Of a stretch of 64,000 bases of DNA, positions 56,204 to 64,000 are shown piece after piece. Where the stretch lies: the NCBI RefSeq assembly GCF_000426765.1, contig NZ_AUFZ01000016.1, positions 310,001 to 374,000 on the forward strand, read 5' to 3'. How positions within the stretch are numbered: the first letter of the stretch is position 1; every line of letters starts with the position of its first letter. The notes under the pieces are model-generated. The model saw only the letters and a program-made list of their open reading frames with translations, made no database searches and was not told where the DNA came from. This DNA is from Vibrio litoralis DSM 17657 (lineage in GTDB: Bacteria; Pseudomonadota; Gammaproteobacteria; Enterobacterales; Vibrionaceae). Both the position numbers and the translations under genes were made by a program.

Positions 56204-58201
56204 CTATAAAATTTGGAGGGTTGAAGTAGTAAAATCGAAGTAATAGTTATTTTGATCATCGTCAGTTCGTAACGTGAAGTAAATCGCTTCATTCGTTTGC
56301 CACTTCACATTGCAAATGTTGGCGTCGCCTGATAAATCATGCAATACCAGACTTGAGAAAAAAGTTTGCTTACTACGTATTGTTAGATAGGCAATGTCGC
56401 TGGTGGCCGGATTGTCAGGCCCGTAACCGGTTACTAGTTGGCAAGGGCTATTAGTGTGAATTTGCTGATGAAAATTAGGTTGCTGTGGAATCTTGTAACT
56501 AAGCTCACGCTCAATAACCTGATCGAGTTTGTGACAATCAGTCAGGCGATGTAGGGCATGCTTAAAAGGGGATGAGATCGTTTGCCAATCTGTATTTAGG
56601 GTATGCTTACCTCTTATTAAGTAGTGTAAGGCAATGTCATTTTTTTCGTGATTTTGAACCGAGCTAATATCAATAACACACCCATGAATCCATAGAATGG
56701 TGCGTCGATATGAAATGGAGCGATACGCGTCATTATTCCATTGAACAATGGTATGACTATCCACGTTCTCGGCGCTAGTTGTCCAGTCAGCTAAGGTATC
56801 AATAATAGTAAAATCTTCAGTTTTGTCGTATTTCAATACCTTTGGGTTATTGGGCGGCTGATTAGATTCATTGACCACTAGTGTATTGTGGGTTGCGCTA
56901 TTTTTATAGTAGGCATAATGCAAATTTGCCCCATAACCTGTTGTGCCTAAATCAGGAAGAATTTCATACCCGTGGCGGCATAAAATCAAATTAAGTCGAT
57001 CATAATGATCATGCTCGCCACCAAAAGGAGCATGTTTTACCAACATGAAATGTCGACTCAGAGAAGAATATTCGGTGGTATAGCCACAATCTGGATGATG
57101 AGACGATTGGCATGAGAGGTTCTTTATCTGCTTTAGTGTCTCTACACCATAAAGTAGTGCTTCTAAATTATTTCGCTCTTCTTGGCTATAAATGTATTGC
57201 AACGCTTTGTGCAAGATTTCAAATGGGTATTCTCTGAACCCAAACTCAAATACTTCAGAATGGATGACTTGTTCTTGCCCCGCAATGCAGTCATTAAGTC
57301 GAGGTAAATTTCCGTTGCTCATAATTAAATTAAGCGGGAACTTTAACATTTTAAGTAAGTTAGGATTAATCGATAGTGAGTGCTGTGTTTTATAGGCGAT
57401 TTTTTCGTAGGCGAGCAGTGATTGTAGGGCGTAATAGTGATAATGAATAGAACCTTCAAACCACATACCTTCACCAATACAGCCATGGTTAAGCTGATAA
57501 TGTAAACCATAGTCTGAAATTAAGGCAAAACTGATATAGCGAGAATCATTTAAGATTAGGCCAATAATTCCAACGGCGGCGTTAATTTTGATCTCGTGGT
57601 TATGTAGCTGAGGAGTACGGTTTTGGATTAAAAATTCTGCCCCTTCTCTTAATAAGCTCGTTTCAATTTTTTCACGTTCAAACTCATAAATATCCTGACA
57701 GATAAAATCATAACCACGGGCAAAATTAATCATGCAATTAGCTTCACACAAGGTTTGTGCGTTGATTTTTCCTGGACCGTTATAAGGAATATCCCCATGA
57801 ACTTCATAGTGGGGATAACGAATGGCGTATTCAAGTAGGATGGATTTTACTTTCTCTAAATAAATAGGTTCTTGGGTCAGTTGCCATAATAAGCCCAACT
57901 CATAGCAAGCCTTCGAATTGAGATCATTTAACCAGCGCCACCATGCACTGTTATAAGGTTCGCCAGTGAATACTTCGCCATCTATCGGGCAAGCGTGTTG
58001 AGTGGAGTTGTATCTATTCCATGTAAGTCTAACGCCGTGGTGTGGGCAGTAATAGTATAAATTCCAACTAGAACGAGCATCGGGCGGAACCAAGGTATCG
58101 CTGGTTAGAATGATGTCATTATCTTGTTTTAGCTTCTTAATAATTGATGAAGTGACGTGAGCTCGAATGTTCAAGATTTCTTCATCATTAAACTGCAACA
58201 T
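56204..58201 (-). CDS. Heparinase II/III-family polysaccharide lyase (PL15/PL17-like), paralogue 1
   Basis: A 665-residue protein without signal peptide. An N-terminal pair of Cys-Pro knuckles (YYYCPHHGVRLTW and HACPIDGEVF, residues about 50-80) leads into an (alpha/alpha) toroid with LHNHEIKINAAVGIIGL (about 203) and GMWFEGSIHYHYYALQ (about 250), then the heparinase II/III beta domain with FGGEHDHYDRLNLILCRHG and PDLGTTGYG (about 415-445). These carry the expected catalytic Tyr and His. It would degrade imported oligouronides, as cytoplasmic oligoalginate lyases do. It follows the second symporter by 79 bases. Substrate uncertain: alginate, glucuronan and glycosaminoglycan lyases share the fold. 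Confidence 0.82.
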   Translation of the reverse strand: MLQFNDEEILNIRAHVTSSIIKKLKQDNDIILTSDTLVPPDARSSWNLYYYCPHHGVRLTWNRYNSTQHACPIDGEVFTGEPYNSAWWRWLNDLNSKACYELGLLWQLTQEPIYLEKVKSILLEYAIRYPHYEVHGDIPYNGPGKINAQTLCEANCMINFARGYDFICQDIYEFEREKIETSLLREGAEFLIQNRTPQLHNHEIKINAAVGIIGLILNDSRYISFALISDYGLHYQLNHGCIGEGMWFEGSIHYHYYALQSLLAYEKIAYKTQHSLSINPNLLKMLKFPLNLIMSNGNLPRLNDCIAGQEQVIHSEVFEFGFREYPFEILHKALQYIYSQEERNNLEALLYGVETLKQIKNLSCQSSHHPDCGYTTEYSSLSRHFMLVKHAPFGGEHDHYDRLNLILCRHGYEILPDLGTTGYGANLHYAYYKNSATHNTLVVNESNQPPNNPKVLKYDKTEDFTIIDTLADWTTSAENVDSHTIVQWNNDAYRSISYRRTILWIHGCVIDISSVQNHEKNDIALHYLIRGKHTLNTDWQTISSPFKHALHRLTDCHKLDQVIERELSYKIPQQPNFHQQIHTNSPCQLVTGYGPDNPATSDIAYLTIRSKQTFFSSLVLHDLSGDANICNVKWQTNEAIYFTLRTDDDQNNYYFDFTTSTLQIL

Positions 58202-58222
58202 ATAGACCTCTGATAGAAAACG

Positions 58223-58256
58223 AATAATGGGCGACCTACAATGGCCGCCCTTATTA
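58223..58256 (-). other. Intercistronic hairpin between symporter 2 and lyase 1
   Basis: Stem AATAA(t)GGGCG / CGCCCTTATT with loop ACC-TACA-ATGGC lies between the two genes; no long T run. Possible attenuator or mRNA stabiliser. Confidence 0.6.
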
Positions 58257-58280
58257 TCTTAGGTTTAGCGTTTTAAATGC

Positions 58281-60053
58281 TTAAGAACTCGTCACTTTTG
58301 GTGCTTGGGTTTCTAACCCAATTTTGGCACTTTTTAGTAGTAACCAACCTACGGTGAATATTACTGCTCCACAGAATAGGAAAGCAATTCTTCCCCAAAA
58401 TGGATTCGGAATTAATATCATTGCCGTGACCAATGCCCCAAAGATTAGAATCAATTTACCCAGCATGTTGCGTTGCTGACGGTCAACAATATCTTGTCCT
58501 TCGCTTTCAACCACTGGTGTATCCACATCTTGCCAGAATTCTTCGATTTCTTTTTGACGTTTAACTTCTGGTGCCTTGTAGAATTTAGTGGTTAGGCAGA
58601 AGAAACCACCCGTAATAAATAAGTGACCAATAACACCATTCATTACTTTAAGATCCGAAGCTTCTCGGCCTGTAAAACCATTTTCTAGGTTGAGCCACTG
58701 CGCAATAACTTCTGGAGTTATCACAAAACTCACGACATAAGATACCCCGATACCGACTATAAGTGTTGCCCATGCTGCCCAGTCTGGTGTTTTTCGAATG
58801 AAAATACCGAAGAATAAAGGTACTAAAATTGGCATTTGCAATAAGGTACTTACATACATCATGGCATCAAATAAGCTTAATCCTTTTAGTGAGTTGATGA
58901 ATAACGCAACCATAATAATGAGTACACCAAACACGAGGGTCACAATTTGGCTAACACGCATTAATTTTCGGTCAGTTGCTTTATTATCGATGAATATTGA
59001 ATAGAAGTTACGTACGAATACGCCAGCGTTTCGGTTTAGCCCTGAATCCATTGATGACATGGTCGCGGCAAATACCGCTGCCATTAGTAGTCCAACCATG
59101 CCTGCTGGCATTACACGTTCTACGAAAACAAGATAAACCGCATCTGCTGCTTTCTTACCGAGTTCTGCCGAGTGAGCAAGAGCGGCATCAGGATATAATA
59201 CTGCCGTTGCCCAAGGAGGTAGGAACCAAATGATGGGACCAATTAGCATTAAAATAAACGCAAGCAGCGCTGCTTTACGAGCATTGGTTGAATCTTTAGC
59301 CGTTAAGAATCGATAAGAGTCATTCATGTTATTAATATTTTGTAGCTGCTTAACAAACATGAAAATAAACCAACTAATAAACAGTAGGGGATAGTTCATA
59401 CTATTGCCCATAATGGTATCAGCAGGAAATTGTTCAATTAAGTTAGATGGACCGCCTACTTTGACAATCGCGGCAACTGCACACACGACGGTAACAGCCA
59501 TGATCACGACCATTTGAACAAAGTCAGAAGCAACGACTCCCCATGAGCCACCAATCAGGGATATGAAAAGAACGATTAAGCCAGTAGCGATAATGGTTGT
59601 GGAGATATCGATTTTAAAAACTGCGCTGACAAAAAGGGCTAATCCATTTAACCAAATACCAGTGTAAACAATACTTGTTGGCATGGTTGCCCAAGTAAAT
59701 ACTTGCTCATTGGTTGCCCCAAAGCGACGTCTTACCCCCTCAATAGGAGTGACGGTGCGCATTTGGCGAAAGCGGTATGAAAAGAACCACCAAGATAATA
59801 AGAAACCAAAAGCATTCGCCATAAAAATGACGAGGATAGGGAAACCATCTGTATACGCTTTTCCCGCCGCCCCAGTGAAAGTCCAGGCGCTAAATTGTGT
59901 CATAAAGGCGGTAGAGCCTACCATCCACCAGAGCATCTTACCGCCCCCGCGAAAGTAATCACTGGTTGAGCTACCAGCTAATCGCTTAAATAAAAAACCT
60001 ATTATCACCATAAAGACGAAATATACGGCGACCACTAAGATGTCGATGTTCAT
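58281..60053 (-). CDS. Sodium:solute symporter (SSS family), probable oligouronide importer
   Basis: A 590-residue paralogue of the symporter at 54038, sharing SDYFRGGGKMLWWMVGSTAFMTQFSAWTFTGAAGKAYTDG and AAVFAATMSSMDSGLNRNAGVFVRNF almost exactly. About 14 membrane helices are predicted. It resembles the Toa-type transporters of alginate oligomers. With lyase 1 downstream and the lyase pair divergent, it should import the product of the secreted lyase encoded at 60427. AGGAG precedes the ATG. No KdgR box was seen; CRP-like sites lie in the shared promoter region. Confidence 0.86.
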   Translation of the reverse strand: MNIDILVVAVYFVFMVIIGFLFKRLAGSSTSDYFRGGGKMLWWMVGSTAFMTQFSAWTFTGAAGKAYTDGFPILVIFMANAFGFLLSWWFFSYRFRQMRTVTPIEGVRRRFGATNEQVFTWATMPTSIVYTGIWLNGLALFVSAVFKIDISTTIIATGLIVLFISLIGGSWGVVASDFVQMVVIMAVTVVCAVAAIVKVGGPSNLIEQFPADTIMGNSMNYPLLFISWFIFMFVKQLQNINNMNDSYRFLTAKDSTNARKAALLAFILMLIGPIIWFLPPWATAVLYPDAALAHSAELGKKAADAVYLVFVERVMPAGMVGLLMAAVFAATMSSMDSGLNRNAGVFVRNFYSIFIDNKATDRKLMRVSQIVTLVFGVLIIMVALFINSLKGLSLFDAMMYVSTLLQMPILVPLFFGIFIRKTPDWAAWATLIVGIGVSYVVSFVITPEVIAQWLNLENGFTGREASDLKVMNGVIGHLFITGGFFCLTTKFYKAPEVKRQKEIEEFWQDVDTPVVESEGQDIVDRQQRNMLGKLILIFGALVTAMILIPNPFWGRIAFLFCGAVIFTVGWLLLKSAKIGLETQAPKVTSS

Positions 60054-60144
60054 TATATTCTCCTAATTATTATTTTTTGATTCCTACCTTCAATCGAAAT
60101 CTTTATGGAACTAGGAGATTTGACGTACTTAGGTTTTTATTACG

Positions 60145-60160
60145 CGTGACAAAGATCACG
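60145..60160. promoter_or_regulatory. CRP-like site 1
   Basis: CGTGACAAAGATCACG, symmetrical GTGA-N6-TCAC; about 92 bases before the symporter start. Confidence 0.68.
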
Positions 60161-60299
60161 CTGCTAATTTCATTTTGTGATCACAATATCTCTTTATTTT
60201 GGGCTATTTAGAGATTCGCTCCTTTTAGACGGTGGTGATGAGTAATTAAGGTTAATTTACCTGTAAATGATTGATTTATTATTTTCTTGTTATTTTTGA

Positions 60300-60315
60300 A
60301 GTGATAAAGATCACA
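60300..60315. promoter_or_regulatory. CRP-like site 2
   Basis: AGTGATAAAGATCACA, one mismatch; about 112 bases before the lyase start. Confidence 0.72.
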
Positions 60316-60330
60316 AGTTTTTTCAAGGAG

Positions 60331-60346
60331 AGTGATGACGGTCACG
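60331..60346. promoter_or_regulatory. CRP-like site 3
   Basis: AGTGATGACGGTCACG, GTGA-N6-TCAC, exactly 31 bases (three helical turns) from site 2, so both would face the same side of the DNA. Confidence 0.6.
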
Positions 60347-60426
60347 GTTTGTATCTGTATGAGAATATTAAAAAAATCAGAGCGATTAAAAAGGGAAAAC
60401 ACAGGCAAAACTCAAATGGAGTTCAC

Positions 60427-61605
60427 ATGAAGAAAGTAATGCTACCGTTATCTTTATTAATACCTTGCTTAGCATTCAATGCTACGGCTAATTCGGATGT
60501 ACGCTTTATTAGCTATGATGGAGAAAAATTAGCTGAAAATAAGCAGCAACTCGATAAATACTCATTAGCAATGGATACGCTTATTTCATCTGCAGATAAA
60601 GCGTTGAAACGAAAAATTGATCCTGTAGTCAATAAGACATTGCTACCGGCTAGCGGTAACAAGCATGACTATTACAGCTTTGGCCCTTATTGGTGGCCGA
60701 ATCCAGACACTAAAGATGGCCTCCCTTATATTAGGAAAGATGGTGTCTATAACATGGATACAAAAACATCCGCAACTGATAAGCAACGTATGATCACTTT
60801 TGCTAAAGACGTGAAGAGCTTAGGTTTAGCATACTACTTCACCGGTAATGAAAGTTACTCAGAGAAGGCAAGAGAACAGTTAGTTGCGTGGTTTGTCGAT
60901 CCTGATACTCGTATGAATCCAAACTTACAATATGCCCAAGCGATACCCGGTATTGTTGATGGCCGTGGCATCGGGATTATCGATAGCCGACTTTTAATTG
61001 GAGTTATGGACTCGGTTGAATTGATTAAGCCGGAATTAAATGAAGACGAGTATAAGGCGATTGTAAAGTGGTACACCGATTTTACCCATTGGTTAGTGAC
61101 TAGTGATAATGGGTTTGAAGAAGATAATTGGCATAATAACCATGGTACTTGGTTCGATGCACAAGTGGTTGCTTTTTCAATTTTCACTAATCAAATGGAT
61201 CAAGCCAAGCAGCGTTTGAGAATTACTCAAATGCGCCGAATTGGTAATCAGTTTGATATCGAAGGCAAGCAACACGCTGAATTAGAAAGAACCAAACCCT
61301 GGCACTATTCTAACTTTAATCTAGAAGCTTATAACTTATTGGGACATTATGGTGAGCTAGTTGATGTGGATGTTTGGAATTATAGTGTCGATAAGCATTC
61401 ACTGAAAAATGGTTATAAGTACGTTTCTAGTGCCATTATTAATCCTGAATCATGGACTTATAATGATCAAGAGAAAAAAGACATGAAAACGGCTTATATC
61501 AATATGTTAACTGCGAAAGATGTGTATAAAGATAGTGACTTTGATAAGGCTGTATCAGCACTACAAAAAGATCATCAGAACTTAATTGATAACTTATTAT
61601 TTTAA
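60427..61605 (+). CDS. Secreted Alginate_lyase-fold enzyme (PL5/PL38-like)
   Basis: A 392-residue protein with signal peptide (KKVMLPLSLLIPCLAFNATA), so periplasmic or secreted. The all-alpha Alginate_lyase domain fills most of it. Key stretches are YYSFGPYWWPNPDTKDGLPY (about residue 80), QYAQAIPGIVDGRGIGIIDS (about 165), the catalytic-type block EEDNWHNNHGTWFDAQVVAF (about 225) and AELERTKPWHYSNFNLEAY (about 285). The NNHG motif and length suggest PL38, whose members cut glucuronan or alginate. Substrate not decided. The ATG at 60427 has GGAG 5 bases upstream. First gene of an operon with lyase 2. Confidence 0.82.
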   Translation: MKKVMLPLSLLIPCLAFNATANSDVRFISYDGEKLAENKQQLDKYSLAMDTLISSADKALKRKIDPVVNKTLLPASGNKHDYYSFGPYWWPNPDTKDGLPYIRKDGVYNMDTKTSATDKQRMITFAKDVKSLGLAYYFTGNESYSEKAREQLVAWFVDPDTRMNPNLQYAQAIPGIVDGRGIGIIDSRLLIGVMDSVELIKPELNEDEYKAIVKWYTDFTHWLVTSDNGFEEDNWHNNHGTWFDAQVVAFSIFTNQMDQAKQRLRITQMRRIGNQFDIEGKQHAELERTKPWHYSNFNLEAYNLLGHYGELVDVDVWNYSVDKHSLKNGYKYVSSAIINPESWTYNDQEKKDMKTAYINMLTAKDVYKDSDFDKAVSALQKDHQNLIDNLLF

Positions 61606-61743
61606 TTTTATTTGGCATTGTTAACGGTGGTACATAATGATGCCAGATTTTTATTATCTATATTTAATTTTAGATGATTATTTTTCCTTTATAGAGTCGT
61701 TATTCCTCTAATTTTTAACCCATTATAGGTGAGTGAAGTTAAG

Positions 61744-63744
61744 ATGTTGCAGTTTACTCAAGAAGAAATGCTTGCTATTCGTAACAAAGTGACGAGTAGC
61801 ATGTTAAATAGGTTAATTGAAGATAATAAAATGGTTATTTCTAACCAGACATTAATTACACCCGATAACCGAGCAACTTGGAATTTGTATTATTTCTGCC
61901 CTGAACATGCAGTCCGTTTAGATTGGAAATGGGATAAACCAACCGAGCATTGTTGTCCTATCGATGGAAAAGCTTTTTATGGGGAGCCTTACGATGGTGC
62001 TTGGTGGCGTGGGCTTAATGGATTAAATTCCAAAGCCTGTTATGAGTTAGGTTTATTATGGCAACTCACCCAACAGATAAGTTATTTTGAAAAAGTAAGA
62101 GAGATTTTACTTGGTTACGCAAAACATTACCCAGATTACGAACCTCATGGTGGTATCCCATATAACGGTCCAGGTAAAGCGAATGCTCAAACTCTTTGTG
62201 AAGCCAACTGCAATTTAGATTTTGCTCGTGGATACGATTTTATTCGTGACCAACTCTCAGTGAAAGACAGAGCCTACATCGAAAAGCGACTACTACGTGA
62301 AGGTGCGGAGTTTTTAATAGATCATAGAGCCGATCAATTACATAATCATGAAATGAAAACCAGTGCGACTATTGGCCTGATTGGGCTGATTATTGACGAG
62401 CCAGAATATATTGATTTTGCTCTTAACTCTAAATATGGGCTGAAGTATCAGCTTGCAGAAGGGGTAAATTCAGACGGTATGTGGTTCGAAGGCTCCATAC
62501 ATTACCATTATTATGCTTTACAGGCTTTGCTGGCTTTTGAGAAGGTAGCTCACCGTACTCAATATAGTGTTCATGCCGATCCTAATTATTACAAAATGTT
62601 GGCTTTCCCTCTTTCTTTGCTTAGTGTCACTGGGGATTTTCCGCGATTGAATGATTGTATCGCTGGACAAGAGAAACTTTCACATAGCCATCTTTTTGAG
62701 TTTGCTTATCGTCAGTTTGACGATCCTTTATTTGCACAAGCGCTTATCAATATTTATCAATATTCATCGCGTGATAATTTAGATGCGTTGTTATATGGTG
62801 TGTCTGATTTACCCACCTTGTCACCTTTATTGTGTCAGCCACAACATGCACCTACCTCTGGCTTGACGAAAATGTACGATGAGCAAAGTGGTAATATGCT
62901 GCTGCTAAAACATACTCCTTATGGTGGTGAACACGATCACTATGATCGATTAGGTTTAATTATTTGTCGTAATGGGCGAGAAATTCTGCCGGATATCGGA
63001 ACTACAGGTTATGGGGCAGAGCTTCATTACGGTTATTACAAGAATACAGCGACTCACAACACATTAGCAGTGGAACAAAAAAATCAGCCACCTGCCACTC
63101 CAAGATGTTTGGATTATCAGCAAACGAGCGCCTTCACTTTTGTTGATACGCTGGTGGATTGGTCAGAAACCGCGATAGAACTTGATAGCCATACTATTAA
63201 GCAGTGGGATGATGAAGCATATTTAAATGTTAGCTATCGACGAAGTATTTTATGGTTAGCTGATATTGCGATTGATATTAATCAGGTGCTCAATCCGCAT
63301 AATAAACAGCTAGATTTAATTTGGCATGTGCGTGGAGAGTTATGTGAGCAACAATCTTACCAAGAGTTGAGTAATCCTCTGAATGGTCCTTTAAGTCGTA
63401 TGCATAGCTGTCGTCAGCATTCTATTCAAGGTTTACATAGTTACCATTTTGATATTCAAGACCAGCCTAAATTTCATTTTCATTTGTATTCACCACAACA
63501 TTCGGCGGTTTTAACTGGTCGAGCACCAGATAACCCAGCAACCCAAGATCTATCCTATTTATTGCTTAGAAATAAAGACACGTCTTTTAAAGCTTTAGCA
63601 ATTTATGACCTAACACTTTCACAGAGTATTACTGTTGATTGTGTCGAATGGAAAAATGAAGTTATTCAGTTGGAATTAACTCAAGATACGGTAAAAAAGA
63701 AAGTGGAAATAGACTTAGAGAACTCTAAGGTTTTCTTTAGTTGA
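61744..63744 (+). CDS. Heparinase II/III-family polysaccharide lyase (PL15/PL17-like), paralogue 2
   Basis: A 666-residue paralogue of the protein at 56204; by eye more than half of the first 165 residues are identical. The same features appear: YYFCPEHAVRLDW and HCCPIDGKAF knuckles, LHNHEMKTSATIGLIGL, GMWFEGSIHYHYYALQ, YGGEHDHYDRLGLIICRNG and PDIGTTGYG. No signal peptide: cytoplasmic. The start at 61744 matches the start of the paralogue; a GTG at 61729 is the alternative. It follows the secreted lyase by about 140 bases. The pair may split endo and exo action, or act on different termini. Confidence 0.82.
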   Translation: MLQFTQEEMLAIRNKVTSSMLNRLIEDNKMVISNQTLITPDNRATWNLYYFCPEHAVRLDWKWDKPTEHCCPIDGKAFYGEPYDGAWWRGLNGLNSKACYELGLLWQLTQQISYFEKVREILLGYAKHYPDYEPHGGIPYNGPGKANAQTLCEANCNLDFARGYDFIRDQLSVKDRAYIEKRLLREGAEFLIDHRADQLHNHEMKTSATIGLIGLIIDEPEYIDFALNSKYGLKYQLAEGVNSDGMWFEGSIHYHYYALQALLAFEKVAHRTQYSVHADPNYYKMLAFPLSLLSVTGDFPRLNDCIAGQEKLSHSHLFEFAYRQFDDPLFAQALINIYQYSSRDNLDALLYGVSDLPTLSPLLCQPQHAPTSGLTKMYDEQSGNMLLLKHTPYGGEHDHYDRLGLIICRNGREILPDIGTTGYGAELHYGYYKNTATHNTLAVEQKNQPPATPRCLDYQQTSAFTFVDTLVDWSETAIELDSHTIKQWDDEAYLNVSYRRSILWLADIAIDINQVLNPHNKQLDLIWHVRGELCEQQSYQELSNPLNGPLSRMHSCRQHSIQGLHSYHFDIQDQPKFHFHLYSPQHSAVLTGRAPDNPATQDLSYLLLRNKDTSFKALAIYDLTLSQSITVDCVEWKNEVIQLELTQDTVKKKVEIDLENSKVFFS

Positions 63745-63792
63745 GCAATTATTACTGATTTTAAAAGACGCTACGACATTCCAACCAATAAA

Positions 63793-63822
63793 AAAACCGA
63801 GCTAATTTGATAGCTCGGTTTT
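63793..63822. terminator. Bidirectional terminator between lyase 2 and eda
   Basis: 12-bp perfect stem AAAACCGAGCTA/TAGCTCGGTTTT with 6-base loop; A and T tracts on both sides. Confidence 0.9.
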
Positions 63823-63848
63823 GTTTTATAGGTGACTGGTAACGTAGT

Positions 63849-64000
63849 TTAGTCGAGAATTTTCGCTACATCAGCTACTAGGGTAGCCAGCTCATCCCAT
63901 TTTTCATCGTCAATTAGATCGGTTGGGATCATCCAAGTACCACCACAAGCAAATACTGCCGGAATAGCGAGGTAGTCGTTGACGTTTTTAGGGCTAACAC
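63849..64000 (-). CDS. eda: KDPG/KHG aldolase Eda (C-terminal part, 5' end outside window)
   Basis: The minus-strand frame is open to the right window edge and gives about 50 C-terminal residues, including VNDYLAIPAVFACGGTWMIP, which is the highly conserved end of 2-keto-3-deoxy-6-phosphogluconate aldolase. It splits KDPG to pyruvate and glyceraldehyde-3-phosphate, the last step for galacturonate- and alginate-derived KDG. It lies convergent to the lyase operon behind a shared terminator. Confidence 0.9.
   Translation of the reverse strand, partial: VSPKNVNDYLAIPAVFACGGTWMIPTDLIDDEKWDELATLVADVAKILD

Larger units (their letters stand above)
60054..60426. promoter_or_regulatory. Divergent regulatory region with several CRP-like sites
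   Basis: About 370 bases without a credible gene; an in-frame extension of the plus-strand lyase to 60271 is rejected for lack of a ribosome-binding site. CRP-like sites occur at 60145, 60300 and 60331, and a compact palindrome TTGTGATCACAA at 60175-60186. Confidence 0.7.

Noticed and set aside
60271..60426. N-terminal extension of the PL38-like lyase
   Set aside because: It would bury the signal peptide, lacks a ribosome-binding site and covers the CRP-like sites.

Overview
The window looks like a chromosomal segment of a marine Vibrio or close relative. The genes are typical gammaproteobacterial versions: an arginine ABC transporter, a sodium/galactose symporter close to the structurally studied Vibrio vSGLT, torYZ, yddG, sotB and a lone tRNA-Gly. 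A roughly 160-bp imperfect palindrome with the sequence character of a repeat widespread in Vibrionaceae lies at 2103-2262. The species cannot be fixed from the sequence alone. No phage, insertion sequence, CRISPR array or rRNA was seen.

Layout, left part (1-30.6 kb). The end of cysA; artP-artJ-artQ-artM (minus strand); a 63-aa Cys-pair protein; a translationally coupled pair made of a cNMP/CBS/DUF294 signalling protein and a DnaQ-type exonuclease; sglT with a GalR operator, a CRP site and the galR-like repressor; and a RelB/RelE-type toxin-antitoxin pair. A purine-degradation block follows (12.7-17.1 kb): an NCS2 purine permease, HIU hydrolase, then puuE-uraD-allA-puuD. It covers urate to glyoxylate except for allantoicase, which is not visible. 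Then come a YghX-like dienelactone hydrolase, a GlsB/YeaQ protein, an LLM oxidoreductase, yddG, torYZ, a HAD phosphatase, sotB, a lipoprotein pectate lyase (PL1) and a PerM/AI-2E transporter.

Right part (31-64 kb). Beginning just after a tRNA-Gly(TCC), almost every gene serves uronic-acid and rhamnose polysaccharide use. Three sub-loci can be separated. (1) 31.0-49.1 kb: an esterase, GH105, a split TRAP transporter, RhaS, rhaBAMD, a DUF2264 protein with its own LacI regulator, GH88 and a fused TRAP transporter. Together they suggest import and cleavage of unsaturated-uronyl-rhamnose oligosaccharides, as from rhamnogalacturonan or ulvan. (2) 49.5-55.8 kb: PelX (PL9), KdgM porin, oligogalacturonate lyase and an SSS symporter, with KdgR-like boxes and CRP sites. 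This is a compact homogalacturonan pathway, joined by the distant PL1 lyase, which carries the same kind of box. (3) 56.2-63.7 kb: a divergent locus with a second SSS symporter, two cytoplasmic heparinase II/III-type lyases that are paralogues, and a secreted Alginate_lyase-fold enzyme (PL5/PL38-like), under several CRP-like sites. Its substrate is the main open question. The window ends inside eda (KDPG aldolase), into which galacturonate- and alginate-derived KDG both feed.

Rhamnose catabolism yields DHAP and lactaldehyde; unsaturated uronates yield KDG and then, through Eda, pyruvate and triose phosphate. KdgK, KduI/D, KdgF and a DEH reductase are not in this window.
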